A stretch of DNA of 64,000 nt, taken from contig NZ_JADWMY010000007.1 of NCBI RefSeq assembly GCF_015767275.1, positions 124,001-188,000 on the forward strand. The letters run 5' to 3'. The translations under genes were made by a program, and so were the position numbers. Below the pieces are notes generated by a model that had not been told where the DNA came from, did not search any database, and saw only the letters and a program-made list of their open reading frames with translations. Below, one piece after another: positions 8,484 to 18,837 of the stretch. The first letter of the stretch is position 1. Each line of letters starts with the position of its first letter. The stretch is from Herbaspirillum sp. AP02 (GTDB taxonomy: Bacteria > Pseudomonadota > Gammaproteobacteria > Burkholderiales > Burkholderiaceae_D).

Positions 8484-9365
8484 TCAGCGATTCGGTGGCA
8501 GGTTGGCCTCGCCCGGCAGCAGGGTGTGCGCGGACAGCGCTTCCTGTTGCTTCAGGCTCTCGTAGATAGGCGTGAAGTCCGGTGCGGTGTCATTGAACAG
8601 TTGTTCGAAATCGCGGATGACGAAATAGGTTTCCTGATAGGTATCGATCTTGTAGAGCGTGCGCATGATGCGCTCCACCTGGAACGGCACACGGCGTGGC
8701 TGCTCGCTGGAGAGGCAATATTCCACCTCGCCGCCGGAAGACAGGATGCCGGCGCCGTAGATGCGCAAGCCCTGTTCGCTCTGGATCAGGCCAAACTCGA
8801 TGGTGTACCAGTACAGGCGGGCCAGATAGGCCAGGCCGTCGAGCTTGAGCGCCTTCAGGCCGCCCTTGCCGTATTCCTGCAAATGGTTGGCGAAGACCGG
8901 ATTGAACAGCAGCGGCACGTGACCGAAGAAGTCGTGGAACACGTCGGGCTCGACGATGTAGTCGAATTCGTGTTCTTCGCGCAGCCAGACGGTGACCGGG
9001 AAGCGACGGTTGGCCAGATGCTCGAAGAAGGTGTGATCCGGTACCAGGCCCGGCACGGCCACCAGCTGCCAGCCAGTGGCCTTGAAGAGCGCTTCGGTGG
9101 TCTGGTCGAAGCGTGGAATGCCTTGCGAAACATCGAGGGCCTTCAGGCTGTCGATGAAGACGTCGCAGGCACGACCGGGGATCAGGCGGGCCTGGCGTTC
9201 GTACAGGCGCCGCCACAGCGCGTGCTGGGCTGGCGTATAGGCTTCCCAGTTCTGGGCCACGACGTAGTTGGCGTCGGCCTGGCTATAGTCGCCGCGCAAG
9301 GCGCCGCTGTCGGACTTGGTGGCGACGGTGGCAAAGAAATCGTCGGTGTTGGGATTGGTGCTCAT
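8484..9365 (-). CDS. phhA: phenylalanine 4-monooxygenase
   Basis: Non-haem iron, tetrahydropterin-dependent hydroxylase that converts phenylalanine to tyrosine. The 293-aa single catalytic domain is the usual bacterial size and lacks the ACT regulatory domain of animal enzymes. The iron ligands are His144 and His149 in HDFFGH plus Glu190 in WYTIEFG. It is the last gene of a leftward run and starts 80 nt after the GNAT gene. No pterin dehydratase gene (phhB) is adjacent, so that partner must be elsewhere. With the oxidoreductase beyond the sRNA, it suggests local aromatic amino acid catabolism. Confidence 0.97.
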   Translation of the reverse strand: MSTNPNTDDFFATVATKSDSGALRGDYSQADANYVVAQNWEAYTPAQHALWRRLYERQARLIPGRACDVFIDSLKALDVSQGIPRFDQTTEALFKATGWQLVAVPGLVPDHTFFEHLANRRFPVTVWLREEHEFDYIVEPDVFHDFFGHVPLLFNPVFANHLQEYGKGGLKALKLDGLAYLARLYWYTIEFGLIQSEQGLRIYGAGILSSGGEVEYCLSSEQPRRVPFQVERIMRTLYKIDTYQETYFVIRDFEQLFNDTAPDFTPIYESLKQQEALSAHTLLPGEANLPPNR

Positions 9366-9445
9366 GGCATACCCGTTGTCAAAGTGAGGCGCATATTATG
9401 CGCCCCCTTGCCGGGATGGTCATGCGCGGCGGCACAGGAGTGAAT

Positions 9446-10168
9446 CTATGCGCCTGGCGGCGGTGTCTGATCCTTCTTGCCGTTGCCAATACCGGTGACG
9501 CGGGCGCCCCATTTCAGCAGGGCTTTGAAGTTGGCTTTGATGATGTAGTCGAGCATGGCGACCTGCTCTTCCACCGCCTCCTGGAACACCGTGGCGGAGT
9601 TGGCCGGCTTGATCTTGAGGTAGGCATCGGCTTCGCCGTAGTCACGGTGGATTTCCATGCCGGCCTTCTTGGCGATGTGCATCATGACCTTGTTGGAGGA
9701 GAGGCAGTGCATGTACAGCGTATCAACGTCGGCATTGCGGCAGCGCATGGAGGCCCGCATGAACAGACGCGTTCCCACGCCCAGGCCGCGGGCTGCGGCC
9801 GTGACGGAGACCCCGAACTCGGCTACCACTGGCTTGATGGTGGCGCCGCTGATGCGCGTGCTTTCCTTGGGCGCGAAGGCCAGGTGCCCCACGCCCAGCA
9901 GGCGCAGACGGCGGTCGTAGACGCCGAAGACGGTGTCGCGTTCGAAGTTGATGCCCTCGACATAGCGCGTCACCATCTCGTCGGAGAGCTTGGAGCCGAA
10001 GCGCAGCAGGCGGTCCTTTTCTTCCAGCGCCAGGAAATGGCGCAACAGGTGGCGTCGCGAGCGGGGCGACAATTCCTTGACGAAGACATGCGGCTTCTCA
10101 TGCCGGTCGCCAGCGGCTGCGGAGGCGCCGCGCAGTCGTTGCATCCAGCGGGAGAACGGGTTGCTCAT
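9446..10168 (-). CDS. GNAT-family N-acetyltransferase
   Basis: Predicted acetyl-CoA-dependent N-acetyltransferase, 240 aa, substrate unknown. The acetyl-CoA loop region is visible near residues 127-140 (AARGLGVGTRLFMRA), preceded by strand segments such as LLGVGHLAF and VAEFGVSV. An extra N-terminal segment precedes the GNAT fold, and a basic C-terminal tail of ~45 residues follows it. It starts 14 nt after the cca stop, so it is probably co-transcribed with cca and the genes upstream. Confidence 0.8.
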   Translation of the reverse strand: MSNPFSRWMQRLRGASAAAGDRHEKPHVFVKELSPRSRRHLLRHFLALEEKDRLLRFGSKLSDEMVTRYVEGINFERDTVFGVYDRRLRLLGVGHLAFAPKESTRISGATIKPVVAEFGVSVTAAARGLGVGTRLFMRASMRCRNADVDTLYMHCLSSNKVMMHIAKKAGMEIHRDYGEADAYLKIKPANSATVFQEAVEEQVAMLDYIIKANFKALLKWGARVTGIGNGKKDQTPPPGA

Positions 10169-10182
10169 GGTCCGCTCCGGGT

Positions 10183-11415
10183 TCAGGACGGCATTGGCCG
10201 GTACTGCGCGACGAACGCCTCGACCTGTGCGGTACGGGCCGCCAGTATCGCTTCGGGAATGCGTTGCGGCTGCGTCTGTTGGCCGGCGATGGCACCGGCA
10301 TCGATCTGCTGCGCGGCCTGCAGCGCACCTTCCAGATACGCTGCCTGCGGGAAGGGCTGCAGCTCCAGGCCGGTGCGGCCGCGATGATCACACTCGGCGG
10401 CGCGCAGCATGTCGATGAAGCGCTGCGGCTTGCGGAAGGCATCGCAACGAGCGAAGAACTTGACCAGGGTATCGGGGCGCATCTCAAAGGCGCGGCCGAC
10501 GTTGCCGTGCTCGCGGGCCGTCATCAGCGCCAGGTCACGGCAGTCGCCCGGCACTTTCAGGCGGGCGCAGACCTGCTCGGCCAGGCGCTCGCTGCGCGCT
10601 TCGTGACCGTGATGGCGCGGCCACATCTCGGGCGGCGTGCTGCCCTTGCCGAGGTCGTGCAATAGCGCGGCGAAGCGGATAGGCAAGGAGAAGCCCTGTG
10701 ACGCTGCCCAGTCCACCACCAGCATGACATGCACGCCGGTATCGATCTCGGGATGCCATTTTTCGGGTTGCGGCACGCCCCACAGCGCAGCCAGCTCGGG
10801 CAGGATGCGCTGCAATGCGCCGCAGCTGCGCAACACCTCGAACATGCGTGAGGGCTTGCGCTCCATCAGGCCACGTGCAAGCTCCTGCCATACGCGTTCG
10901 GGCACCAGGGCATCGACTTCGCCCTCTTCGACCATGCGCTGCATGAGCGCCTGGGTCTCGGGGGCCACGCTGAAATCGGCGAAGCGCGCCGCAAAGCGCG
11001 CCAGCCGCAGGATGCGTACCGGGTCCTCGATGAAGGCATCGGAGACATGGCGGAACACGCGGCGCTCGATATCGGCGCGGCCGTGATAGGGATCGACCAG
11101 GGTGCCATCCTCGTCCTGGGCGATGGCATTGATGGTCAGGTCGCGGCGCGCCAGGTCCTCTTCCAGCGTGACGTCAGGCGCGGCGTGGAAGGCGAAACCC
11201 TTGTAGCCGGGCGCAGTCTTGCGCTCGGTGCGGGCCAGGGCGTATTCCTCGTGGGTATCAGGATGCAGGAACACGGGGAAATCCTTGCCCACCGGGCGAA
11301 AGCCGCGCTCCAGCAACTGCTGCGGGGTGGCGCCGACCACCACATGGTCGCGGTCCTTCACCGGCAGGCCCAGCAAGCCGTCGCGCACTGCGCCGCCGAC
11401 GGTGTAGGTCTTCAT
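10183..11415 (-). CDS. cca: multifunctional CCA-adding tRNA nucleotidyltransferase
   Basis: Adds or repairs the 3' CCA end of tRNAs. The 410-aa protein has the class II nucleotidyltransferase head with GGAVRD at 7-12 and the metal-binding D21-R-D23 pair. The template-side ERLARRDLTINAIA-like segment is near 86-99. A C-terminal HD domain (LLHDLGKG at 251-258) gives the phosphatase/phosphodiesterase activities known in this subfamily. The ATG at 11415 was chosen over an upstream in-frame extension because it yields the conserved MKTYTVGGAVRD start. It lies 10 nt after the GST gene. Confidence 0.96.
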   Translation of the reverse strand: MKTYTVGGAVRDGLLGLPVKDRDHVVVGATPQQLLERGFRPVGKDFPVFLHPDTHEEYALARTERKTAPGYKGFAFHAAPDVTLEEDLARRDLTINAIAQDEDGTLVDPYHGRADIERRVFRHVSDAFIEDPVRILRLARFAARFADFSVAPETQALMQRMVEEGEVDALVPERVWQELARGLMERKPSRMFEVLRSCGALQRILPELAALWGVPQPEKWHPEIDTGVHVMLVVDWAASQGFSLPIRFAALLHDLGKGSTPPEMWPRHHGHEARSERLAEQVCARLKVPGDCRDLALMTAREHGNVGRAFEMRPDTLVKFFARCDAFRKPQRFIDMLRAAECDHRGRTGLELQPFPQAAYLEGALQAAQQIDAGAIAGQQTQPQRIPEAILAARTAQVEAFVAQYRPMPS

Positions 11416-11425
11416 CTTTGCTGCC

Positions 11426-12127
11426 TCACTTGTGACCGGGAAGGATTTCCTTCTCGGCCAGCGCCTCGGCAATCCAGCGCGCCACGGCCGGATGCGCGCG
11501 CACGCGGTCAGCATAGGCTTGCAGGGCCGGTGCCAGCGGCACCTGGTAGCTGATGAAGCGCATCACCACCGGCGCGTAGAAGGCGTCGGCGATGGAAAAG
11601 TCGCCGAACAGGAAATCGTGGTGGCCGAACTGCGACAGGCATTCTTCCCAGATTTCACAGACGCGGCCGATATCGGCCTGTGCCTCGGGCGTGCGGCCCT
11701 GGCCGGGATAACGACCACGGATGTCCATGCTCATGGCGCTGCGCAGGCCGGTGAAGCCGGAATGCATCTCGGCGCAGATGCTGCGGGCGATGGCACGGGC
11801 GTCGGTGCGCGCCGGCCACAGGCCACGGTCGGGGAATTGCTCGGCCAGGTATTCGCAGATGGACAGCGAATCCCAGATCGCGATGTCGCCATCCAGCAGC
11901 ACCGGCACCCGGCCGGAGCCGGTATAGCGGGCAATCTCACCGGCAGTCTCGGGCTGGTCGAGCAGCACGCGCACTTCCTTGAAAGGAATGTCGAAGGCGA
12001 CCATGGCCACCCACGGTCGCATCGACCAGGACGAATAATTCTTGTTGGCGATCACCAGCGTGGGCATGTGGCGGCCAGCCTTTTTCAGGGCTTCGGACAG
12101 TACCGGATCAAGTTCAGTGTCTTGCAT
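11426..12127 (-). CDS. glutathione S-transferase family protein
   Basis: Predicted glutathione transferase, 233 aa. The thioredoxin-like N-terminal domain (after ~20 extra residues) contains NKNYSSWSMRPW, where a Ser or Tyr would activate glutathione. It also has the cis-Pro segment GRVPVLLDG and the glutathione-contacting DSLSICEYLAEQ. The all-helical C-terminal domain includes FGDFSIADAFYAPVV, the usual N-capping region. The natural substrate cannot be read from the sequence. It is placed in the leftward run between the NDUFA9-like gene and cca. Confidence 0.9.
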   Translation of the reverse strand: MQDTELDPVLSEALKKAGRHMPTLVIANKNYSSWSMRPWVAMVAFDIPFKEVRVLLDQPETAGEIARYTGSGRVPVLLDGDIAIWDSLSICEYLAEQFPDRGLWPARTDARAIARSICAEMHSGFTGLRSAMSMDIRGRYPGQGRTPEAQADIGRVCEIWEECLSQFGHHDFLFGDFSIADAFYAPVVMRFISYQVPLAPALQAYADRVRAHPAVARWIAEALAEKEILPGHK

Positions 12128-12172
12128 GTGGGCTCGTTTCTTGGAAATCGAAAAGCGCGGTGAGCGACAGGC

Positions 12173-13141
12173 TCAGCGCCGTGCGGTGCTGCGGAAAAAA
12201 TCGAATCGCTGCTGCGGACTGCGCGGCGACAGATAGCCGGGGACGACTTCCTCGACCGACTTCGGGACCAGCTGCAGTTCGGCGGCAAGCGGGCCATGCA
12301 GCACGTTGTCCACCTGCATGGAGGCAACGTTGTCGCGGCTCATCAGCTTGCCGGGCAGATGTTCCAGGGCGAAGGCCTGCAACCAGCCCAGGGCATCCGG
12401 CAGGGCCACCACCGGACGCGGATGGCCACTGTACCAGCCGGACAGGCGCACCAGTTCGCGCAAGGCGTATTGCTTCGGTCCGCCCAGCTCAAACACCCTG
12501 CCACCCAGGCGCGGCAGCGCCAGCGCGTTGGCGAAGGCCTGTGCCACATCCCCCACATACACCGGCTGGAAGCGCGCCTCGGCGCTGCCCAGCGGGATCA
12601 GCGGGAACATCCGGTTCAGGCCGGCAAACATGTTGAGGAAGTGGTCGTCCTCGCCAAACACCACCGAGGGCCGGAAGATGGCCACGTCCAGCGCCGGTGA
12701 GGCCAGTGCCTCCTGTTCGCCGGCCGCCTTGGAGCGCAGGTACATCGATGGCCCCTGGGCATCGGCGCACAGGGCGCTCATGTGCAGATAGCGTGGCACA
12801 CCCTGCCGCACACAGGCGGCGACGATGCGACGCGGCAGCAGGACATGCTGGCGTTCGAAATCCGGGCCATAGGCTGCGCCGCCACGTGCCGGGCGCGACT
12901 GCAGGATGCCGACCAGATTGATGACCACATCGGCCTCGTCCACCAGCCGCGCCAGCACGGCGTCGTCATGGATATCGGCCTGCACCACGCTGACCACCGG
13001 CGACACCAGCAGATGCTTGGCGCGCTCGTAGCGGCGCGTGGGGACCATGATGCGATAACCGGTGCTGCTGCCCAGCAGCTCCACCAGCCGCGTGCCGATG
13101 AAGCCGGATCCGCCGATGACAAGGATCTTCTTGACTGCCAT
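12173..13141 (-). CDS. NDUFA9-like NAD(P)-binding protein (atypical SDR)
   Basis: 322-aa atypical short-chain dehydrogenase of the complex I NDUFA9 type. An N-terminal Rossmann motif GGSGFIGTRL lies at 10-19. The early strands include VVQADIHDDAVL and DVVINLVGIL, the latter typical of this group. The usual Tyr-x-x-x-Lys is present as YLRSK. Members are often annotated as complex I NDUFA9 subunit-like proteins, but a role in respiration is not shown for most bacterial homologues. It lies 59 nt downstream of the lytic transglycosylase gene and 45 nt before the GST gene. Confidence 0.85.
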   Translation of the reverse strand: MAVKKILVIGGSGFIGTRLVELLGSSTGYRIMVPTRRYERAKHLLVSPVVSVVQADIHDDAVLARLVDEADVVINLVGILQSRPARGGAAYGPDFERQHVLLPRRIVAACVRQGVPRYLHMSALCADAQGPSMYLRSKAAGEQEALASPALDVAIFRPSVVFGEDDHFLNMFAGLNRMFPLIPLGSAEARFQPVYVGDVAQAFANALALPRLGGRVFELGGPKQYALRELVRLSGWYSGHPRPVVALPDALGWLQAFALEHLPGKLMSRDNVASMQVDNVLHGPLAAELQLVPKSVEEVVPGYLSPRSPQQRFDFFRSTARR

Positions 13142-13200
13142 TTGTCACTCTCCGATTTCCTGTTGGCCACCGGCAGTTGCCGGCGGCGCGGGCGATGGGA

Positions 13201-15213
13201 TCAGGGCAGGTCGGTGGCGACGTTGGAATTGGGCGCCACCGTGCCCATGCGCTGCTTCAGCGATTGCGGGCGATTCTCGAACATGGCCGCATAGTAGGTC
13301 GCATTGGACATCACGTTCTTGACATAGCCCCGGGTTTCATTGAAAGGGATGATCTCGGCGAAGATCGCCCCTTCCACCGGACGCGGCAAGCTCGCACGCC
13401 AGGTACGGGGACGACCGGGGCCGGCGTTGTAGCCGGCGGTGGCCAGGGTTTCCGAACCTTCCATGTTGTTGAGCACCATGTCGAGATAGCTGGTGCCCAG
13501 CAGCAGGTTGGTGTTGATGTCGTTGACCTGGTCAGCGGTGAATTCACTCATGCCGATCTTCTTGGCGACGAACTTGGCGGTGGCCGGCATCAGCTGCATC
13601 AGGCCGGAGGCCCCCACATGGGAACGGGCCGACTTGATGAAGCGCGATTCCTGGCGGATCAGGCCGTAGACCCAGGCATTCTCCATGCCCAGCGGCTTGG
13701 TGGCGGCGTTCATCTCGGGCAGGTGCGGGGCCGGGAAGCGTTGGGTGAAATCGAATTCACCGCGGGTGCGATCAGAGGTATTGACCATGCGGTCCAGCAC
13801 GTCGCTCTGGCGCGCGTACTCGGCGGCGGCCAGCAGCTGGCGGTCGCTCATGTTGCGCAATTCCCAGTTCCATTCGCGGATGGCTTCGAAGCGCAGGTTG
13901 AGCTGATAGAACTTGAGCGAACGCTTGAAGCCGGCATTCTGCGAATACAGCGCCACTTCGCCGGCGCCGGGCGGGGTCGGGCCGGGCGGGATGCTGATCT
14001 TCTGACCCAGCTCTTCCAGTGCCAGTTGGCCGTAGAAGCTGAAGTTGGGAGCGATCGATTCGAACAGGCGGCGCGCGGCGTCGGTCTGCCCTTCTTCCTT
14101 CAGGGCACGGCCCAGCCAGTAGACCCAGGCGGTGTCACTGCGCAGGGGAGCCGGCATGGCTTCGATGGTCTTGCGCACGGTCTTCCAGTCGCCATCGCGC
14201 AGGGCCATGCGGACCTTCCACTGCATGGCATCCTGGCTCAAGCTGGCATCCTTGGCGCGGCGCCAGTAATCGGAGGCTTCCGGGGCCAGCTTGTAGGACG
14301 CCGCCAGCGCGATCTGCGCCCAGCCCTGGGTCACTTCCTGCGCACTCATGTTGCGCCCGGCATCGTTGAGATAGGTGGCGGCCTGGGTCGGGTTGCTCTT
14401 GGCGATACGGCCCAGCGCGATGATGTAGAGCTGGTGGTTGGCGGCACCCTTGCCCGGGCCCTTGGCCAGCATGAGCGCCGGGCGGTCCATCACCTGGGTG
14501 ACGGCGACGTCGCCGCTATCGACCAGCACGGCGGCACGGCGGGCGACGGTGGCATTGCCGTTCTCGGCCGCCTGGCGGATCTGGAACCAGACATCAGCCT
14601 GGCTGAACTGGCCGTTCTGGGCCAGCGTGGAGATCAGGTCGCTGCAGCCCTGGCCAAAGTCCTTGGGGTTGCTCAGCAGGGTACGCGCTTCCTCGGCCAC
14701 GTTCTCGCCCTTCAGGGCGCGCGAGTTCAGGGCGAAACACTTGACCTGGACATCGTCGTTGAGCACGAACTTGGGGTATTGCTCATCGAAGACGGTCCAG
14801 TTGCCAGTCTTGCCCAGTGCCAGCAGCCAGTCGTTGCGCAGGCGGTCGACGATGGCCTGGCCCTCCCAACGTGCCAGGAAATCGCGGATTTCCTGTTCGC
14901 TGGCGCTATAGTCGCGCACACGCGGCTTGAGGCGGTAGTAGTCAACGTAGGAGGCCAGTTCGTAACCGGACAGGCGCGCGGCCAGGTCCTGTGCCAGCGC
15001 AGCGTTGTCGCTGGCGGCGGCCTGGCGCAGGGCGAGGAAGAGATCGTCGGGCGCGGCGTCTGGGGCCAGGCGTTTCTGGGCGTGGGCCGCTGGCGCCACG
15101 ATCAGGACGGTGCCGGTCGCCACGACCAGGGGCAGCGCCAACGAGGTAGCCAATGAGGCGGCCAGCGCGCGCAGGCGCTGGTTGAACGGATGTTTCTTCG
15201 GACGCATACTCAT
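13201..15213 (-). CDS. slt: soluble lytic murein transglycosylase
   Basis: Periplasmic enzyme that cleaves peptidoglycan glycan strands to 1,6-anhydro products. The 670-aa chain begins with a basic stretch and a hydrophobic signal peptide ending near AAHAQ (~46). A long alpha-solenoid follows, then a C-terminal SLT domain with the catalytic Glu in RQESRF and the family segment GLMQLMPATAKF. GYNAGPGR completes the lysozyme-like fold. The start at 15213 has GAAG about 8 nt upstream; an ATG at 15207 is also possible. It heads the leftward run and is divergent from the formyl-THF cyclo-ligase gene with ~34 nt between starts. Confidence 0.94.
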   Translation of the reverse strand: MSMRPKKHPFNQRLRALAASLATSLALPLVVATGTVLIVAPAAHAQKRLAPDAAPDDLFLALRQAAASDNAALAQDLAARLSGYELASYVDYYRLKPRVRDYSASEQEIRDFLARWEGQAIVDRLRNDWLLALGKTGNWTVFDEQYPKFVLNDDVQVKCFALNSRALKGENVAEEARTLLSNPKDFGQGCSDLISTLAQNGQFSQADVWFQIRQAAENGNATVARRAAVLVDSGDVAVTQVMDRPALMLAKGPGKGAANHQLYIIALGRIAKSNPTQAATYLNDAGRNMSAQEVTQGWAQIALAASYKLAPEASDYWRRAKDASLSQDAMQWKVRMALRDGDWKTVRKTIEAMPAPLRSDTAWVYWLGRALKEEGQTDAARRLFESIAPNFSFYGQLALEELGQKISIPPGPTPPGAGEVALYSQNAGFKRSLKFYQLNLRFEAIREWNWELRNMSDRQLLAAAEYARQSDVLDRMVNTSDRTRGEFDFTQRFPAPHLPEMNAATKPLGMENAWVYGLIRQESRFIKSARSHVGASGLMQLMPATAKFVAKKIGMSEFTADQVNDINTNLLLGTSYLDMVLNNMEGSETLATAGYNAGPGRPRTWRASLPRPVEGAIFAEIIPFNETRGYVKNVMSNATYYAAMFENRPQSLKQRMGTVAPNSNVATDLP

Positions 15214-15247
15214 GCAAGCTTCTTCATGCAGATTGATGGAACAAATA

Positions 15248-15844
15248 ATGAACCCAAGCATAGCACGCGATCCGCTCGCGCCGGAGACCGAACAAGCCCG
15301 CGCCGTGCTGCGCAAGACCGAGTTGCGCACTGAACTGCTGGCACGCCGCAAGGCCATGGCGGACGTGGACAGGCGACACGCCGATGCGCACATTGGCCAG
15401 CAGGTGCTGGATTGGTGTGTTGACTCAGGTATCGCCAGTCTGGCGGTATATCAGCCGATACGGCGCGAACCCGACCTGGCTGACGCCTATGACGCGCTGG
15501 CAGCGCGTGGCGTGGACCTGTGCCTGCCGGTGGTAGTGGGGCGGGAGATGCCGCTGGAGTTTCGCCGCTGGCACCCGGGAGATGTCCTGGAAAAGGATGC
15601 CATGGGGACCAGGGTGCCGCCGGCGGGGACCGCAGTGGTCCAGCCCCAGGCCCTGTTGATTCCCTGCGTCGGTTTCAACGAAGCCGGGTTCCGGCTGGGT
15701 TATGGGGGCGGCTTCTATGACCGTACGCTGGCCGGCACAGCCCGGCCGCTGGCGGTGGGCGTGTGCTATGGCTTTGGCCTGGTGGCATTCGAGGCGCAAC
15801 CGCATGACGTGCCACTGGATGCCATCCTCACCGATGCCCACTGA
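15248..15844 (+). CDS. 5-formyltetrahydrofolate cyclo-ligase
   Basis: ATP-dependent enzyme that converts 5-formyl-THF to 5,10-methenyl-THF, returning it to the one-carbon pool. The protein is about 198 aa. The signature PCVGFNEAGFRLGYGGGFYDR near the C-terminus binds the folate and ATP phosphates, and an N-terminal KTELRTELLARR segment matches the family. ATG codons at 15236 and 15248 are both possible; 15248 has a GGA 9 nt upstream. The convergent metF gene uses the same folate pool. In many proteobacteria this gene is called ygfA or fau. Confidence 0.92.
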   Translation: MNPSIARDPLAPETEQARAVLRKTELRTELLARRKAMADVDRRHADAHIGQQVLDWCVDSGIASLAVYQPIRREPDLADAYDALAARGVDLCLPVVVGREMPLEFRRWHPGDVLEKDAMGTRVPPAGTAVVQPQALLIPCVGFNEAGFRLGYGGGFYDRTLAGTARPLAVGVCYGFGLVAFEAQPHDVPLDAILTDAH

Positions 15845-15896
15845 TATTCACCCACCATTCGCCATTGTCGATTGAGCAATGGCTGATTGAGCAATG

Positions 15897-15923
15897 AAAA
15901 AGCCGGGCCACGACCCGGCTTTA
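15897..15923. terminator. bidirectional terminator between the cyclo-ligase and metF
   Basis: AAGCCGGG and CCCGGCTT form a GC-rich stem with a 6-nt loop, flanked by A residues on the left and T residues on the right. It lies between convergent gene ends and can serve both. Confidence 0.75.
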
Positions 15924-15952
15924 CGGCTGGCATCCGCTTGCCGGGTGCTGCG

Positions 15953-16795
15953 CTATTTCACCAGTTGTCGCCAGATCGCTTCGGTGGGTACGGCCTGGTT
16001 CAGTGAATAGAAATGCAGGCCCGGTGCGCCACCGGCCAGCAGACGCTCGCACAGTTGCGTCACCACGTCCTGGCCGAAGGCGCGGATCGACTCCGTATCG
16101 TCGCCATAGCTGGCCAGCTTGAGGCGGATCCAGCGCGGGATTTCGGTGCCGCACATGTCCGAGAAACGCATCAGCTGCGAGTAGTTGGTGATGGGCATGA
16201 TGCCGGCGATCACCGGTACGGTCGCGCCCAGGCGCGCTGCCTCATCCACGAAGCGGAAATAGGCATCGGCGTTGTAGAAATACTGGGTGATGGCCGCATT
16301 GGCACCGGCCTTGACCTTGCGCGCGAAATTCTGGACATCGTCCTGCGGAGAGCGGGCCTGGGGATGCATTTCCGGGTAGGCGGCCACTTCGATGTGGAAC
16401 CAGTCGCCGGTCTCGGCGCGGACGAACTCGACCAGTTCGTTGGCGTGGCGGAATTCGCTGGATGCCTGGTCCATGGCGCCATAACCGCTGGGCAGGTCGC
16501 CCCGCAGCGCCACCAGGCGCTTGATGCCATGGGCGCGATAGTCGTCCAGGATGGCGCGCAGGCTGGTGCGTGAGCTGCCGATGCAGGACAGGTGCGGCGC
16601 GGCCTGGTGGCCTTCACCGATGATTTCCAGCACCGTGTCGCGGGTACCCTGCTGGGTGGAGCCACCGGCGCCGAAGGTCACCGAGAAATACTTGGGTTCG
16701 AGCGCGGCCAGCCTGGCACGGGTGGCGCGCAGTTTTTCCGCGCCTTCGGCGGTCTTGGGCGGGAAGAATTCGATACTGAAATTATGTGTGCTCAT
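15953..16795 (-). CDS. metF: methylenetetrahydrofolate reductase
   Basis: FAD enzyme that reduces 5,10-methylene-THF to 5-methyl-THF, the methyl donor for methionine synthesis. The 280-aa single-domain form is typical of bacteria. SIEFFPPKT at 7-15 carries the catalytic Glu of the family. Later segments include VTFGAGGST and GIMPITNYSQL. Its start overlaps the stop of the holin-like gene by 4 nt (ATGA at 16792-16795). It therefore belongs to the ahcY transcript controlled by the SAH riboswitch. Confidence 0.97.
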   Translation of the reverse strand: MSTHNFSIEFFPPKTAEGAEKLRATRARLAALEPKYFSVTFGAGGSTQQGTRDTVLEIIGEGHQAAPHLSCIGSSRTSLRAILDDYRAHGIKRLVALRGDLPSGYGAMDQASSEFRHANELVEFVRAETGDWFHIEVAAYPEMHPQARSPQDDVQNFARKVKAGANAAITQYFYNADAYFRFVDEAARLGATVPVIAGIMPITNYSQLMRFSDMCGTEIPRWIRLKLASYGDDTESIRAFGQDVVTQLCERLLAGGAPGLHFYSLNQAVPTEAIWRQLVK

Positions 16796-17145
16796 TGATT
16801 CGATCCGGATTTCAGCAACAGCGTCGAGAGTGCCCAGGAGACGATGCTATACAGCAGCGCACCACCCACGGCCGACCAGAATCCGGCCACGTGGAAGCCC
16901 CCTACCAGTTGCGCCACCACCCAGAACATCAGGCCGTTGATGACCAGGATGAACAGGCCCAGGGTCAGCATGGTCACCGGCAGGGTCAGCACGACCAGTA
17001 CCGGGCGCACGATGGTATTGACGAAACCCAGGATGAGCGCGGCCAGCAGGGCCGAGCCGAAGCTGTCGACCTGCACCGAGTGCATCAGATAGGGAACGGC
17101 CAGCAAGGCCAGGGCATTGATGAGCCAGGTCAGCAGCAGGCGCAC
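16792..17145 (-). CDS. phage holin family protein (four-TM, superfamily IV type)
   Basis: A 117-aa protein with four closely spaced hydrophobic helices, matching the small membrane family often named phage holin superfamily IV. The name is historical: no phage genes are nearby, and the position between ahcY and metF is a stable chromosomal one in betaproteobacteria. The conserved middle (LILGFVNTIVRPVLVVLTLP) is clear. It overlaps metF by 4 nt and follows ahcY by 145 nt. Its function is unknown; a link to the methyl cycle is only inferred from location. Confidence 0.85.
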   Translation of the reverse strand: MRLLLTWLINALALLAVPYLMHSVQVDSFGSALLAALILGFVNTIVRPVLVVLTLPVTMLTLGLFILVINGLMFWVVAQLVGGFHVAGFWSAVGGALLYSIVSWALSTLLLKSGSNQ

Positions 17146-17201
17146 GGTGATTCCTTTCGACCCCGTCAGGGGAGTGATGAAGACAACAGCGGCCCCTGTG
17201 A

Positions 17202-17227
17202 GTGCGGCGCCCCTCGGGACGCCGCAC
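17202..17227. repeat. intercistronic hairpin between ahcY and the holin-like gene
   Basis: GTGCGGCG and CGCCGCAC are perfect 8-bp arms with a 10-nt GC-rich loop. No T-run follows on either strand, so it is more likely an mRNA-stability or processing structure than a terminator. Confidence 0.4.
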
Positions 17228-17290
17228 AGGCCGCTGGATCAGACGTTGCCGACCATGCCGGGCCGGCGCGAGGCCGGCCACTGGCATGGA

Positions 17291-18718
<1,428 letters not shown>

Positions 18719-18753
18719 GCCCTCCTTTCATGAAAAAGCCAGAAAAAAAGTAA

Positions 18754-18837
18754 CGTGAGCGCGGTTGCCAGGCGCATGGCGCCTGTTCATCGCTGCAAGC
18801 CTGGCAGGGGATGTCCCTGTCGCAACGCTCCTTGCGG
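18754..18837 (-). promoter_or_regulatory. S-adenosylhomocysteine (SAH) riboswitch
   Basis: Read leftward, the leader carries the conserved SAH aptamer blocks: AAGGAGCGTTGCGAC (18833-18819), GCCAGGCTTGC (18805-18795), then CAACCGCGCTCACG (18767-18754) after a variable hairpin. These match the known pattern GAGGAGCGCUGC / CCAGGCUCG / CAACGGCGCUCAC. A T-rich run at 18749-18743 follows at once, then the ahcY Shine-Dalgarno, which suggests a transcription-level switch. SAH riboswitches are known to turn on ahcY-metF operons in beta- and gammaproteobacteria. Confidence 0.9.

Noticed and set aside
13177..15156. A 659-codon open frame antisense to the lytic transglycosylase gene
   Set aside because: Same composition effect; no recognisable motifs, and the sense strand encodes a clear enzyme.
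16792..17145. The holin-like gene as evidence of prophage remains
   Set aside because: The family name is historical. No other phage gene is nearby and the gene is coupled to metF in a metabolic operon.
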